Shown piece by piece: positions 32,947-44,083 of a stretch of DNA of 48,260 nt. Below the pieces are notes generated by a model. That model had not been told where the DNA came from. It was given only the letters and a program-made list of their open reading frames with translations, and searched no databases. Position 1 is the stretch's first letter, and each line of letters starts with the position of its first letter. A program made the position numbers and the translations under genes. The DNA comes from Solirubrobacterales bacterium (GTDB taxonomy: Bacteria > Actinomycetota > Thermoleophilia > Solirubrobacterales > Solirubrobacteraceae): assembly GCA_003132505.1 (NCBI GenBank), contig PKXY01000021.1, forward strand, positions 1-48,260, read 5' to 3'.

Positions 32947-32983
32947 TTGAGGACCACCTCCTTTCTCTGGTCCCAGCAGAGTA

Positions 32984-33009
32984 GCGAACCGCCCTGACGG
33001 CCGGTTCGC
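32984..33009 (-). terminator. Hairpin after gyrA
   Basis: GCGAACCG (32984-32991) pairs with CGGTTCGC (33002-33009) across a 10-nt loop, 15 nt beyond the gyrA stop. No T tract. It separates gyrA from the candidate RNA. Confidence 0.5.
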
Positions 33010-33024
33010 CCAGGCGGGGCGGAC

Positions 33025-35529
33025 CTATTTGCTCCCGTTGTCGCTCGGAACGGCACCGTTCTCGGCCGCGATCTCCTCAGGTCCGGTGTCGGCGACGAGA
33101 GCGATCGCGCTGACGGTATCGTCGTCCTTGAGGTTCATCAGCCGGACGCCCTGAGCCGCACGACCGTAGCGGTTGATTCCGCGCACGCCGGTGCGCTGCA
33201 CCATCCCGCCGTGACTGATGAAGACGAGCTCCTCGTGCTCGCGCACCACGAGCGCGCCGGCGAGCGCCCCCTTGTTTTCGGTCAGCTCGATCGTCTTGAC
33301 GCCCATCGTGCCGCGCCCCTTGCGGGGGTAGTCGCTGAGCGCGGTCCGCTTGCCGTAGCCGTTCTCGGTCACGACCAGGAGCTCCTGCTCATCGCTTGCG
33401 ACGTCCATCGTAAGAACGCGGTTGCCGGGCTGTGAGACGTTCATGCCCTTCATTCCGGACGTGTCGCGACCCATCGCGCGCACGTCCGATTCACGCATCC
33501 GGACGGCCTTGCCCGAGCGCGACACCATCAGGATGTCGTCCTCGCCGCTTGTGCGGCGCACCGCAACGAGCTCGTCGTCGTCGCGGATCTTGATCGCGAT
33601 GATCCCATCGGCGTTGATCGGGGTGTTGTAGGCCGCGAACTCCGTCTTCTTGACGATTCCGCCGCGCGTCGCGAACAGCAGGTAGCGGCCCTCGCTGTAG
33701 TCGCGCGTTGCGAGCACCGACTGGACGCGCTCGCCCTCGCGAAGCGGCAGGATATTGACGAGCGCGCGGCCTTTTGCGGTGCGCGAGGCCTCGGGCAGGT
33801 CATAGACCTTCGAGCGGTAGACCTTCCCGCGATTGGTGAAGAACAGCAGGTAGTCGTGCGTCGAGCAGATGAACAGGTGCTCGATGAAGTCTCCGTCCTT
33901 CATGTCCATGCCGCTGACGCCGCGACCGCCGCGATGCTGCTGGCGGTAGGTGTCGAGCGGCAGCGACTTGATGTAACCGGTGCGCGTGATCGCAATCACC
34001 ATCTGCTGGTCGGCGATCAGGTCCTCGATGTCGATCTCGCCCTCGGCGTGCGAGATCTCGGTGCGCCGCTCGTCGCCGAAACGCTCGCGAATCTCGATCA
34101 GCTCTTCCTTGATCAGCGCGAGCACGCGAAGTTCGTCGCCGAGGATCGTCCGCAGCTCGCCGATACGCTCGAGCGTGTCGGCGTGCTCCTGCTTGATCTG
34201 GCCCGACTCGAGCGCCGTGAGCTGCGAGAGACGCAGGTCAAGCACCGCTTGAGCCTGGATGACGCTGAGCTTGAAACGCGCGATCAGCTGCTCTCGCGCG
34301 TTCTCGCGATCCTTGGCGGCGCGGATCAGCGCGATCACGGCGTCGAGGTTCTCGATCGCGATCAGGAGGCCCTCGAGAATGTGGGCGCGAGCCTCGCGCT
34401 GGGACAGTTCGTGCTTGGAGCGGCGCACAACGACCTCGCGCTGATGCTCGACGTAATGATGGATGACTTCCCGCAGCGACAGCGTGCGCGGGACGCCGTC
34501 GACGAGCGCGACCATGTTGACGCCGAACGTTGTCTGCATCGAGGTGTGCTTGTAGAGCTTGTTCAGCACGACCTTCGGAATCACGTCGCGCTTCAGCTCG
34601 ATGACCAGGCGCATGCCGCGCTTGTCGGACTCGTCGCGGAGATCCGAGATCTCGGTGATCCGCTTGTCCTCAACGAGCTCCTTGATCTTCACCATCAGCC
34701 CGTTGTCGCCGCCCTTCTTGACCATGTAGGGCAGCTCGGTGACGACGATCGCCTCCTTGCCGTGGCTCAGCGGCTCCGTGTGGGCGCGCGCCTGCACGCG
34801 GATGCGTCCGCGGCCGGTCTCATAAGCATCCTTGATCCCTGAGCGTCCGAGGATGATTCCGGCGGTCGGGAAGTCCGGACCCTTGACGTGTGTTGTTAGC
34901 TCCTCGACGGTGATCTGCGGCTGCTCGATATAGGCGACCGTCGCGTCGATAACCTCGCGCAGGTTGTGCGGCGGAATGTTCGTCGCCATGCCGACCGCGA
35001 TGCCCTGGGAGCCGTTGACGAGCAGGTTCGGGAAACGCGCAGGAAGCACCAGCGGCTCCTGCTCGCTGCCGTCGTAATTCGGCGCGAAGTCGACGGTGTC
35101 CATGTCGAGGTCGCGCAGCATCTCCATCGCGAGGCGCGTGAGCTGCGCCTCCGTGTAGCGCATCGCGGCCGCCGGGTCGTCGTCGACCGAGCCGAAGTTG
35201 CCCTGGCCGTCGACCAGCGGATAGCGCATCGAGAAGTCCTGAGCGAGGCGCACCAGCGTGTCGTAGATCGCCGAGTCGCCGTGGGGGTGGTACTTGCCCA
35301 TCACCTCACCGACGATGCGCGAGCATTTCGCCTTCGAACGCGTCGGGCCGAGGCCCAGCTCGCGCATGCCATACAGGACGCGGCGATGCACCGGTTTGAG
35401 GCCGTCGCGGACGTCGGGCAGCGCCCGCGAGACGATCACCGACATCGCGTAGTCGAGGAACGCGGTGCGCATCTCGTCCTCGATCGCGCGCGGCTCTATG
35501 TTGCCGCCGGTCAGCACGTCACCCGCCAT
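33025..35529 (-). CDS. gyrA: DNA gyrase subunit A
   Basis: 834 aa. The A subunit cleaves and rejoins DNA and wraps it to introduce negative supercoils with GyrB. The N-terminal breakage-reunion domain contains [30 protein letters not shown] (quinolone-determining region with Ser and Asp at the usual positions) and the catalytic Tyr in [11 protein letters not shown]. The C-terminal domain has the GyrA box QHRGGRG and six beta-pinwheel blades. ATG(35529) is chosen over GTG(35538): AGGAGG lies 8 nt before the ATG and overlaps the GTG. It follows gyrB by 12 nt. The acidic/Asn-Gly-Ser tail is normal. Confidence 0.97.
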   Translation of the reverse strand: MAGDVLTGGNIEPRAIEDEMRTAFLDYAMSVIVSRALPDVRDGLKPVHRRVLYGMRELGLGPTRSKAKCSRIVGEVMGKYHPHGDSAIYDTLVRLAQDFSMRYPLVDGQGNFGSVDDDPAAAMRYTEAQLTRLAMEMLRDLDMDTVDFAPNYDGSEQEPLVLPARFPNLLVNGSQGIAVGMATNIPPHNLREVIDATVAYIEQPQITVEELTTHVKGPDFPTAGIILGRSGIKDAYETGRGRIRVQARAHTEPLSHGKEAIVVTELPYMVKKGGDNGLMVKIKELVEDKRITEISDLRDESDKRGMRLVIELKRDVIPKVVLNKLYKHTSMQTTFGVNMVALVDGVPRTLSLREVIHHYVEHQREVVVRRSKHELSQREARAHILEGLLIAIENLDAVIALIRAAKDRENAREQLIARFKLSVIQAQAVLDLRLSQLTALESGQIKQEHADTLERIGELRTILGDELRVLALIKEELIEIRERFGDERRTEISHAEGEIDIEDLIADQQMVIAITRTGYIKSLPLDTYRQQHRGGRGVSGMDMKDGDFIEHLFICSTHDYLLFFTNRGKVYRSKVYDLPEASRTAKGRALVNILPLREGERVQSVLATRDYSEGRYLLFATRGGIVKKTEFAAYNTPINADGIIAIKIRDDDELVAVRRTSGEDDILMVSRSGKAVRMRESDVRAMGRDTSGMKGMNVSQPGNRVLTMDVASDEQELLVVTENGYGKRTALSDYPRKGRGTMGVKTIELTENKGALAGALVVREHEELVFISHGGMVQRTGVRGINRYGRAAQGVRLMNLKDDDTVSAIALVADTGPEEIAAENGAVPSDNGSK

Positions 35530-35541
35530 ACCCGTCACCTC

Positions 35542-38018
<2,477 letters not shown>

Positions 38019-38038
38019 GGCTCTCGATAGTTGACAGA

Positions 38039-38044
38039 ACAATA
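38039..38044 (-). promoter_or_regulatory. gyrB: Extended -10 of the gyrB promoter
   Basis: TATTGT on the minus strand is preceded by TGC, giving the extended -10 TGCTATTGT. The predicted leader is about 70 nt. No good -35, as expected for an extended -10. Confidence 0.5.
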
Positions 38045-38054
38045 GCACATCGCA

Positions 38055-38078
38055 CCCCCCGAAGCCAGCGCTGGGGGG
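38055..38078 (-). terminator. G/C hairpin after DUF721 gene
   Basis: CCCCCC (38055-38060) and GGGGGG (38073-38078) can pair; on the minus strand it falls after the DUF721 stop (38106) and before the gyrB promoter, so it probably separates the recF group from gyrB. Confidence 0.4.
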
Positions 38079-38105
38079 CCTTAAAATACCTGCAAATCGC
38101 GGCAA

Positions 38106-38426
38106 TCAGCGGTCTCTGCGCGGCCCTTTCGCGCCATCCGCTCGAACCCGTACCGCGCGCACCACATCGCGGCCGATCGCAGCGTTCAGCGAGCTCACGA
38201 GGGAGGGGCCCATCAGCTCGAGCTCGGACGCCCAGACGGCGTCGTCGCAGGCGATTTGAAGGACGCCATCACGCTCGCCCACCGGTCGTGCGCCGCGCGC
38301 GATCGCCTCTCCGACGACGCTCGCCCACAGTCGCTGAACCGAGCCGAGCGTGCTCGCCGGCTCGAGGCGCTCGTTCAGCGCGCCGAGCGCCTCGCCAATT
38401 GGCCGCGGTGCGGCGCGTCTGCTCAC
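38106..38426 (-). CDS. DUF721 family protein (DciA-like)
   Basis: 106 aa. The conserved LWASVVGEAIARGARPVGERDGVLQIACDDAVWASELELMGPSLVSSLNAAIG matches DUF721, the family that includes DciA, a replicative helicase operator/loader. Its position after recF and before gyrB is conserved in actinobacteria. The start overlaps recF by 4 nt, so translation is coupled. Helicase-loading function in this organism is inferred from the family; N-terminal residues may contact DnaB. Confidence 0.88.
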   Translation of the reverse strand: MSRRAAPRPIGEALGALNERLEPASTLGSVQRLWASVVGEAIARGARPVGERDGVLQIACDDAVWASELELMGPSLVSSLNAAIGRDVVRAVRVRADGAKGPRRDR

Positions 38427-39517
38427 CTCGCGGCGCTCCGCACCAGGTCGGCGACTGCGATCTGCGCGACGGCGCCGCTGTCAGCCCCGGGCACGTGCTC
38501 GAGCTCCGTGGTCGTGACGACGCTCTGTCCAAAGCTCGCCAGCGTTTCGACGAGCCGGGCGCGACGGTCGGAGTCGAGCTCGCTCATCACGTCGTCGAGC
38601 AGCATCAGCGGTGGCCGCGAGCGCTCGGCCGCCAGCGCGTCGCGCTCGGCAAGCAGCAGCGCGAGGAGGACAAGCCGCTGCTCGCCCTGCGAGCCATAGG
38701 TCCGCAGGTCGCGCCCGTCGCGGCGTACGACCAGGTCGTCGCGGTGCGGACCGTGCGTCGTGTAGCCGCGCGCGAGGTCGACCGGTAGCGCTGCTGCGAT
38801 CTCCTCGGCGAGTTGCTCCGGCGTGGTCGCGCGCGAGCGGGCGCGGTAGGCGAGTCGCACGAGCCCACCGAGGCCGAGGGCTTCGGCGTGACTGGCGAAG
38901 CCCTCGGCCACGAGGGCAGTCGCGAGGGACCGATTGGCCGAGAGCTCGATGCCAAGTCGCGCGAGCTCGACGTCCCACGGTCGCAGCGCGGCCGCGTCGA
39001 CGCGGCCACCGCGGATGCGCGTCAGCAGTGCGTTGCGCTGCGCAAGCGCTTCGCCGTAGCCGCGCCGCGTCGCCGCGCGGGTCGGCCACAACGCCGTGAC
39101 GAGCTGATCGACGTGGGCGCGGCGGAGCTGCGGGACGCCTTTAACGAGCTCGAGCCGGTCCGGTGAGAAGACGCTGACGAGTGGGCGCTGCGGTGCGTCG
39201 AGCAGGCGCTCGATCGGCGCTCCGTCGACCGACAGGCGCTTTGGCTCGCCCGGACTGAAGCCTACGGCGAGCTCGTGGCGACCGTCGTCATCGCTGGCCT
39301 CGACGACGACGCGGGTAGCCGACGCACCGAAGCGCACAAGCTCACGCTCGTTGGCCGTGCGGAAGGACCGAGCGGTGCAGCCGAAGTAGAGCGCTTCCAG
39401 GAGGTTTGTCTTGCCGGCGCCGTTGGCGCCGTGGACTACGGTCAGCCCCTCACCAAGGTGGGCTTCCGCGGCCTCGTAGGAGCGGAAGTCGCGCACGCGC
39501 AGGCGCTCGACCCGCAT
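38423..39517 (-). CDS. recF: DNA replication and repair protein RecF
   Basis: 364 aa SMC-like ATPase that loads RecA at gaps. Walker A is GANGAGKTNLLEALYF (residues 30-38), followed by the ABC signature region GSQGEQRLVLLALLLAE and Walker B LMLLDDVMSELDSDRR. The start MRVERLRVRDFRSYE is the usual one. Six nt separate it from dnaN; its 3' end overlaps DUF721. Confidence 0.96.
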   Translation of the reverse strand: MRVERLRVRDFRSYEAAEAHLGEGLTVVHGANGAGKTNLLEALYFGCTARSFRTANERELVRFGASATRVVVEASDDDGRHELAVGFSPGEPKRLSVDGAPIERLLDAPQRPLVSVFSPDRLELVKGVPQLRRAHVDQLVTALWPTRAATRRGYGEALAQRNALLTRIRGGRVDAAALRPWDVELARLGIELSANRSLATALVAEGFASHAEALGLGGLVRLAYRARSRATTPEQLAEEIAAALPVDLARGYTTHGPHRDDLVVRRDGRDLRTYGSQGEQRLVLLALLLAERDALAAERSRPPLMLLDDVMSELDSDRRARLVETLASFGQSVVTTTELEHVPGADSGAVAQIAVADLVRSAAR

Positions 39518-39523
39518 GGCGAC

Positions 39524-40651
39524 TCACGTGCCCAGCCGGATCGGCATGACCAGGTAGACGAAACCGCTGCCGTCAGCAGACTCGATCAGACCCGGTCGCA
39601 GCGGGCTGCTCAGCTTGATCACGATCTGCTGAGACTCGACGCTCTCGAGCCCGTCGCGCAGGAACTCCGGATTGAAGCCGATCTCAAATGGTTCGCCGTC
39701 GAAGTCGAGCGGGAGCGTCTCGTGGGCTTCGCCGACGTCCGGAGTCTGGGCCGAGACGCGCAGCTCGCCGGCGCTGAAACCAAGACGGAGCGGGGCGTTC
39801 TTCTGTGCGAGCAGGCTGATCCGCCGGACTACGTCGGCAAGTTCCTCGCGGGTGAGAAGCAGCTCGTGCTCGGCGCTCTCGGGCAGTAATTGCTGGAAGT
39901 TGGGGAACTGGCCGTCGATCAGCCGCGAGGAAAGCATCGCGTCGCTCGCGGCGCCGTCACCGCCGGCGAGCGTGAAGACGATCTGGTTATCCAGGCGCGC
40001 TACCGCGATCTGCTCAGCGGCGGTCTGCTGGGCAATGCGCGCAAGCTCCTGAAGGGCTCGCGCTGGTACGTTCGCCTCGAATGGCGTCGCGACCGGCTCG
40101 GCCAGCTGCGTCGTCTTGACGCTCAAGCGGTACGAGTCCGTAGCGACCATGCGTAGCGAGGACTCGGATGCGGAGACGAGGATTCCAGTCAGCACGGGGC
40201 GCGTGTCGTCGCGCGAAGCCGAGCGCGCGACACGAGCAACGGTGTCGATGAACGCCGCCGCGTCAAGCATCACGCTGACCGCCGGGGACTCCGGGAGATG
40301 TGGGAAGTCCTCGCTGCGCAGCGTGCGTAGATCGAACACTGCTGTCCCGGAAACGAGCGTGACGGCCTGGGCGGCCGCCCGCAGTTCCAGCGCGACCTGC
40401 GCACTCGGGAGGGCGCGCATGATGTCGAGCAGCAACCGCGCCGGTAGCACCGCTGCTCCGGGCGATGTGTCCTCTGCTGGAACGCGGAGACGCAGGCCAA
40501 CCTCCATGTCCGTCGCCCGCAACTCGAGCATGTCGGTAGACACGTCAAGCTGGACTCCGGACAGCGCCTGCACTGCGCTCCGTGAGCTTGCAACCCGCGC
40601 GGCGGTCTGAAGCTCGTTCAGGAAAACGGCAGTTGAGAGAGTGGCTTTCAT
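39524..40651 (-). CDS. dnaN: DNA polymerase III beta sliding clamp
   Basis: 375 aa. Three clamp subdomains of about 120 residues each. Recognisable segments include MKATLSTAVFLNELQTAARV at the start, TGILVSASESSLRMVATDSYRLSV at the middle domain, and the C-terminal SADGSGFVYLVMPIRLGT, close to the VMPMRL consensus. It forms a dimer around DNA and tethers polymerase. ATG start at 40651. The upstream 130 nt to dnaA contain DnaA-box-like sequences. Confidence 0.97.
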   Translation of the reverse strand: MKATLSTAVFLNELQTAARVASSRSAVQALSGVQLDVSTDMLELRATDMEVGLRLRVPAEDTSPGAAVLPARLLLDIMRALPSAQVALELRAAAQAVTLVSGTAVFDLRTLRSEDFPHLPESPAVSVMLDAAAFIDTVARVARSASRDDTRPVLTGILVSASESSLRMVATDSYRLSVKTTQLAEPVATPFEANVPARALQELARIAQQTAAEQIAVARLDNQIVFTLAGGDGAASDAMLSSRLIDGQFPNFQQLLPESAEHELLLTREELADVVRRISLLAQKNAPLRLGFSAGELRVSAQTPDVGEAHETLPLDFDGEPFEIGFNPEFLRDGLESVESQQIVIKLSSPLRPGLIESADGSGFVYLVMPIRLGT

Positions 40652-40781
40652 CCGGCTCTGACTGGCTTTCTCGTAGTTGTAGATCTTGTGCGCTTGTGGA
40701 CTGGTCGGGCCATGCTCTCACTTTGCGGGGACGATCCCGAATAGGCGCTGTGCATAAGTCCGTCCGCCGCTGTGTGCAACG
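40652..40781. promoter_or_regulatory. dnaA-dnaN intergenic region, possible oriC
   Basis: 130 bp with three DnaA-box-like 9-mers in one orientation: TTATGCACA (minus, 40757-40749; 1 mismatch to TTATCCACA), CAGTCCACA (40703-40695) and TTGCACACA (40779-40771). In many actinobacteria oriC is between dnaA and dnaN. Boxes are few and weak compared with Streptomyces, so it may be only a DnaA-regulated promoter region for dnaN. Confidence 0.4.
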
Positions 40782-42110
40782 CTACGACGATAGCTTGGCC
40801 GTCAGCGCTTCGACGTCGGCAAGCGCCCGCGCGTTCGTGGTGATCTCGCCTGCTACGCGACGGCAGGCGTGCAGCACCGTCGTGTGGTCGCGATTGGCGA
40901 ACTCCCGGCCGATCTGTGGCAGCGAGTGGTCGGTCAGCTCGCGCGCCAGGTACATCGCGGCCTGCCGTGCCCAGGCGACATCCGCCGCGCGTGAGCGCGA
41001 CAGTAGGGCAGAACGTTCTACCCCAAAGTGTGCACACGCAACGGCTTGGATGCGCGGTACGTCGACTTCGGCGTGCGCTTTGGTCGCAAAGCCCTGACGC
41101 GCGAGCACGTCGGCCGCGAGGCTCGCGTCGAGTGGGCGACGCTCTAGCGAGCCGAGAGCCACCACGCGGATCAGTGCGCCCTCGAGGGCGCGCACGTTCG
41201 TCGTGACGCCGTCAGCGATCACGCCGAGCGCCTCGTCGGTGATGCGGACCCCGTCGTAGGTCGCGCGCTTGCGGAGAATCGCCAGTCGCGTCCCCCGGTC
41301 GGGCCGCGTGATGTCGGTGACAAGGCCACCGGCGAAGCGCTCACGCAGTCGCTCCTCGATACCCGCGAGGTCGGCCGGGAGGCGATCTGAGCTGACGACG
41401 AGCTGGCTGCCCAATTCGTGCAGCGCGTTGAAGGTGTGGAACAGCTCCTCTTCGCTGCGCGCTTTACGCTCGAGGAACTGGACGTCGTCGATCAAGAGCA
41501 CGTCGACGCCGCGGAAGCGGGATTTGAAGCGCTCGGTGTCGCGTGAGGCGAGCGCTGCGAGAAACGAGTTCGTGAACTCCTCGGCTGTCGAGCAGCGCAC
41601 GCTCAGCCCGCCCCCGAAGGCGCGAACATAGTTCGCGATCGCGTGAAGGAGGTGCGTCTTGCCGAGTCCTGGCGGTCCATAGATGAAGAGAGGGTTGTAA
41701 GCCTGTCCGGGCAGCTCGGCGACCGCAAGCGCCGCGGCGTGTGCGAGGTGGTTGGACTCCCCGATCACAAACTGCTCAAAGGTGTATTTGGGGTTTGGGT
41801 CGCTTGCCGCGGTGGGCAGCTCGGGAGGCGCTTGCGCCGGAGCGAGCCGATTCGCGGCTCGCTCCGTGTCCGCCTCGACCGCGACGGTCACCTCGCGGCC
41901 CAGCACGGCGGCACTCGCCTCACGCAGTGCGCCGCCGTAGCGCGACGAGGCCCAGGCCGAGATCTCGACCGGCCCGGCCAGCACGAGCGTGTCACCGTCG
42001 AGCCCGACGCACCGCAGCGGCGCAAGCCAGAGACCGTAGGTCCGCTCACCAACGCGGTCGCGGAGCGCGACCTGGATGTCCTGCCACGACTGTTCGATGT
42101 TGGACGCCAC
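40782..42110 (-). CDS. dnaA: Chromosomal replication initiator DnaA
   Basis: 442 aa from GTG(42110). Domain I (about 1-75: [29 protein letters not shown]), a linker, an AAA+ domain with Walker [15 protein letters not shown] and Walker [14 protein letters not shown], and DNA-binding domain IV with [23 protein letters not shown]. The start is decided by GGGAGGT 11 nt upstream of the GTG and by the family N terminus; the 37 in-frame codons upstream overlap the promoter (TATATT at 42190-42185). It unwinds oriC and controls its own transcription. Confidence 0.96.
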   Translation of the reverse strand: MASNIEQSWQDIQVALRDRVGERTYGLWLAPLRCVGLDGDTLVLAGPVEISAWASSRYGGALREASAAVLGREVTVAVEADTERAANRLAPAQAPPELPTAASDPNPKYTFEQFVIGESNHLAHAAALAVAELPGQAYNPLFIYGPPGLGKTHLLHAIANYVRAFGGGLSVRCSTAEEFTNSFLAALASRDTERFKSRFRGVDVLLIDDVQFLERKARSEEELFHTFNALHELGSQLVVSSDRLPADLAGIEERLRERFAGGLVTDITRPDRGTRLAILRKRATYDGVRITDEALGVIADGVTTNVRALEGALIRVVALGSLERRPLDASLAADVLARQGFATKAHAEVDVPRIQAVACAHFGVERSALLSRSRAADVAWARQAAMYLARELTDHSLPQIGREFANRDHTTVLHACRRVAGEITTNARALADVEALTAKLSS

Positions 42111-42184
42111 GCCGCGCGCGTACCTCCCACGGAGGGTTGGCTTCGAAGCTTCGGAGGGGGAATCGACGATCCCCGGAGCGGGCG

Positions 42185-42190
42185 AATATA
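42185..42190 (-). promoter_or_regulatory. dnaA: Extended -10 of the dnaA promoter
   Basis: TATATT on the minus strand with TGC before it (TGCTATATT). Predicted leader about 70 nt to GTG(42110), which has its own GGGAGGT. Confidence 0.5.
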
Positions 42191-42216
42191 GCAACGCAAC
42201 TTTGGTGAGCCGGCAG

Positions 42217-42233
42217 GCCAAAACGCATTTGGC
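42217..42233. promoter_or_regulatory. Inverted repeat between dnaA and rpmH promoters
   Basis: GCCAAA (42217-42222) and TTTGGC (42228-42233) are exact inverted copies with a 5-nt spacer in the AT-richer centre of the divergent dnaA/rpmH region. It could be an operator serving both, or part of the unwinding region of oriC. Confidence 0.35.
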
Positions 42234-42282
42234 GAGAAAAACGGTGGATGGCGCAACGGGCAGAAGTGGGTGGTTCGCCCGC

Positions 42283-42288
42283 TATACT
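42283..42288 (+). promoter_or_regulatory. rpmH: -10 of the rpmH promoter
   Basis: TATACT, 45 nt before the rpmH ATG. No obvious -35. The start of the rpmH-to-rsmG operon. Confidence 0.5.
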
Positions 42289-42333
42289 CGCAAGCGGTTG
42301 CGGCACGCGCTCGAGCGCCCGCGCCGTCAGGCA

Positions 42334-42468
42334 ATGAAGCGCACCTACCAGCCGAAGAAGCGCAAGCGCGCCCGTACGCATGGGTTCCGTAGCCGCATGC
42401 GCACGCGCGCCGGACAGCTGACGCTGAAGCGCCGCCGCGCCAAGGGGCGCAAGCAGCTCACAGTCTAG
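42334..42468 (+). CDS. rpmH: Ribosomal protein bL34
   Basis: 44 aa: [20 protein letters not shown] then [20 protein letters not shown]. This is the whole typical bL34, extremely basic, with the MKRTYQP start and a Gly-Phe-Arg turn. It is a component of the 50S subunit, exit tunnel region. The stop overlaps the GTG of rnpA by one base. The first gene right of the origin on the plus strand. Confidence 0.97.
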   Translation: MKRTYQPKKRKRARTHGFRSRMRTRAGQLTLKRRRAKGRKQLTV

Positions 42469-42857
42469 TGACCGAGGCTAGGCACGCCGGTGCCGCGCGC
42501 CGCCCCAGGCGGCTTTCGCGGAGCGCCGAGTTCGATCGCGTTTACCGCTCGGGTCGCTCGGTGGCGAACCGTTTCCTCGTGCTTTACTCATTCCCGCGCG
42601 AGGGTGGTGAGCCTGCTCGCGTCGGTCTCTCCGTGGGACGCAAGGTCGGCGGCGCCGTAGAGCGAAACCAGGTCAAGCGCCTACTGCGTGAGGCATGTGC
42701 ACTGCACTCCGCGCGGCTACCCACCGGACACGATGTCGTGCTCGTCGCGCGACCCGATGCCCAGGAACTCGCGAACGATCGAGGACTCGACGGGATTGCG
42801 AGGGCGCTTGAGGAGCTGCTCGCGAAGACGGCCGGCGCCGGGACCCCGCGCCCATGA
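42468..42857 (+). CDS. rnpA: Ribonuclease P protein component
   Basis: 129 aa basic protein that assists RNase P RNA in processing tRNA 5' ends. It shows [28 protein letters not shown] and the RNR-like signature [17 protein letters not shown]. The usual R-N-R reads E-R-N-Q-V-K-R, normal for the family. The GTG overlaps the rpmH stop, and the stop overlaps the yidD ATG (ATGA). The N terminus has a short Ala/Arg-rich extension. Confidence 0.94.
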   Translation: MTEARHAGAARRPRRLSRSAEFDRVYRSGRSVANRFLVLYSFPREGGEPARVGLSVGRKVGGAVERNQVKRLLREACALHSARLPTGHDVVLVARPDAQELANDRGLDGIARALEELLAKTAGAGTPRP

Positions 42858-43114
42858 GGCGCCGCGCTGTCCGCGAGTTCGCGGTGGCACCGCTGCTCGT
42901 GTACCAGCGGGTGATCTCGCCAGCCCTCGGTCAGCGTTGCCGCTTCGAGCCGAGTTGCTCGCGCTACGCGGTACAAGCTGTTCGGGAGTACGGCATACTG
43001 CGCGGGTTCGTGCTCGCCGCTTGGCGCCTGGGCCGCTGCCACCCGTTCAGCCGCGGTGGCTTTGACCCGCTGGCGGCGCAGCGCCTGTTCCGAGCGCGCC
43101 CGCCCAAGCACTGA
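42854..43114 (+). CDS. yidD: Membrane protein insertion efficiency factor YidD
   Basis: 86 aa. The whole family motif is present: [51 protein letters not shown]. It assists YidC in inner membrane protein insertion in E. coli. An amphipathic N-terminal helix is expected to bind the membrane. ATG overlaps rnpA (ATGA). 17 nt before yidC. Confidence 0.95.
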   Translation: MRRRAVREFAVAPLLVYQRVISPALGQRCRFEPSCSRYAVQAVREYGILRGFVLAAWRLGRCHPFSRGGFDPLAAQRLFRARPPKH

Positions 43115-43131
43115 GCTGACTGGACCCCAGG

Positions 43132-44061
43132 ATGATCCTCGCGAACATAATCGAAAGCGCCTTCGGACCGCTGATCAAGGTCTTCGAGGCGGTCATGGTG
43201 GCCGCCCACAGCGTCGTCGGCGGGAGCTGGGGCTGGGCGATCATCGGCCTGACTGTCGTGATCCGAATCGTCACGCTGCCACTGATGCTGACGCAGTTCC
43301 GCAACATGGCGAAGTTGCAGCTGCACGCCGGCCCGATGAACGAGATCAAGCAGCGCTACAAGGACGACAAGCAGCGCCAGAGCGAAGAGATGATGAAGTA
43401 TTACAAGGAGCAGGGGGTCAACCCGCTCGGCGGCTGCCTGCCGTTGCTGGTCCAGTTCCCGGTGCTGATCTCGCTGTTCTACATGCTGCGCACCGACCTG
43501 AAGAAGAAGATCTGCGGGCCGGCAATCACAGCGCACAAGATCGGCACCGCCAAGCTCGCGACAATCGGCTGCAGCTCCCTAGTGCCTCATTCGGCGAGCT
43601 TCCTATTCATCAACGACATCACTGTGAAGGCGACGGGCATCGCGCTGATCGTGCTGATCGTGCTCTACATCGCGACGATGCTTACCACGTCGTACTTCTC
43701 GACCGCGCAGCTCCAGGGCGCCCAGCGCTGGATGATGCTGGCGATGCCGGTGATCTTCACGGCCGTCATCTACCGCTACCCGGCCGGCTTGTTGCTCTAC
43801 TGGGTCACCACGAACCTGACGCAGCTGCCGCTGCAGTGGTTCGTGCGCCGGCGCGTGGGGACGGCGCCGCCGGTCGCACCCCCGGCGGCCATCGCTGGCA
43901 ACGGCGCCGGCAAACCGAGCGCCGCTCGGAGTGTTTTGAAACGCGCCAGGCCGGCTGCCGCAGAGCCCAAGGCTGCCGCGAGCCAGGTGCGGCCGTCGCG
44001 CAGTGGGCCGCCACCACAGTCCCCGCGGAAGCGCAAGAAGCGCTCGGGTCGCCGGCGCTGA
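43132..44061 (+). CDS. yidC: Membrane protein insertase YidC/Oxa1
   Basis: 309 aa. The Gram-positive-type form, without a large periplasmic domain. Helix 2 contains the hydrophilic-groove Arg (VVIRIVTLPLML), followed by a charged cytoplasmic hairpin (about 60-95), GVNPLGGCLPLLVQFPVLISLFYML and three more helices ending with YRYPAGLLLYWVTTNLTQLPLQW. The long basic C-terminal tail (about 235-309, rich in R, K, A and P) is a ribosome-docking tail as in other actinobacteria and mitochondria. Inserts membrane proteins with or without SecYEG. Confidence 0.95.
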   Translation: MILANIIESAFGPLIKVFEAVMVAAHSVVGGSWGWAIIGLTVVIRIVTLPLMLTQFRNMAKLQLHAGPMNEIKQRYKDDKQRQSEEMMKYYKEQGVNPLGGCLPLLVQFPVLISLFYMLRTDLKKKICGPAITAHKIGTAKLATIGCSSLVPHSASFLFINDITVKATGIALIVLIVLYIATMLTTSYFSTAQLQGAQRWMMLAMPVIFTAVIYRYPAGLLLYWVTTNLTQLPLQWFVRRRVGTAPPVAPPAAIAGNGAGKPSAARSVLKRARPAAAEPKAAASQVRPSRSGPPPQSPRKRKKRSGRRR

Positions 44062-44083
44062 GGATCGACCTGCGGCGCCTGAG

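Larger units (their letters stand above)
32745..32973 (-). ncRNA. Candidate structured RNA with 16S-complementary Shine-Dalgarno segment
   Basis: Read on the minus strand. A TACTCT hexamer (32983-32978) precedes AGAAAGGAGGTGGTCC (32966-32951), which can pair over all 16 nt (one G-U) with the universal 16S 3' tail GGAUCACCUCCUUUCU. TTG plus 14 sense codons follows at 9-nt spacing. The SD lies in the loop of GGACCA/TGGTCC (32973-32951). Its 3' part GGTGGTCC (32958-32951) is also exactly complementary to GGACCACC (32860-32853), so two helices compete. Then come a 12-bp stem with UAA loop (32889-32862), an 8-bp bulged stem (32843-32816) and a 9-bp terminal hairpin (32777-32750). Not recognised as a named family. 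Transcription is inferred. Confidence 0.5.

Noticed and set aside
32718-33024. Known RNA classes (tRNA, tmRNA, RNase P RNA, SRP RNA, T-box) for the structured region downstream of gyrA
   Set aside because: The diagnostic conserved sequences of these classes are missing; a D-arm-like GAGCTGGTGTAGCGC on the minus strand does not extend into a cloverleaf.
32874-33056. 60-codon minus-strand ORF running from gyrA end into the candidate RNA
   Set aside because: It begins inside gyrA codons in another frame and has no ribosome-binding site at its start; only the short frame beginning after the strong SD is plausible.
42111-42221. N-terminal 37-codon extension of dnaA
   Set aside because: It would cover the extended -10 of dnaA; the GTG at 42110 has a GGGAGGT site and matches the family start.
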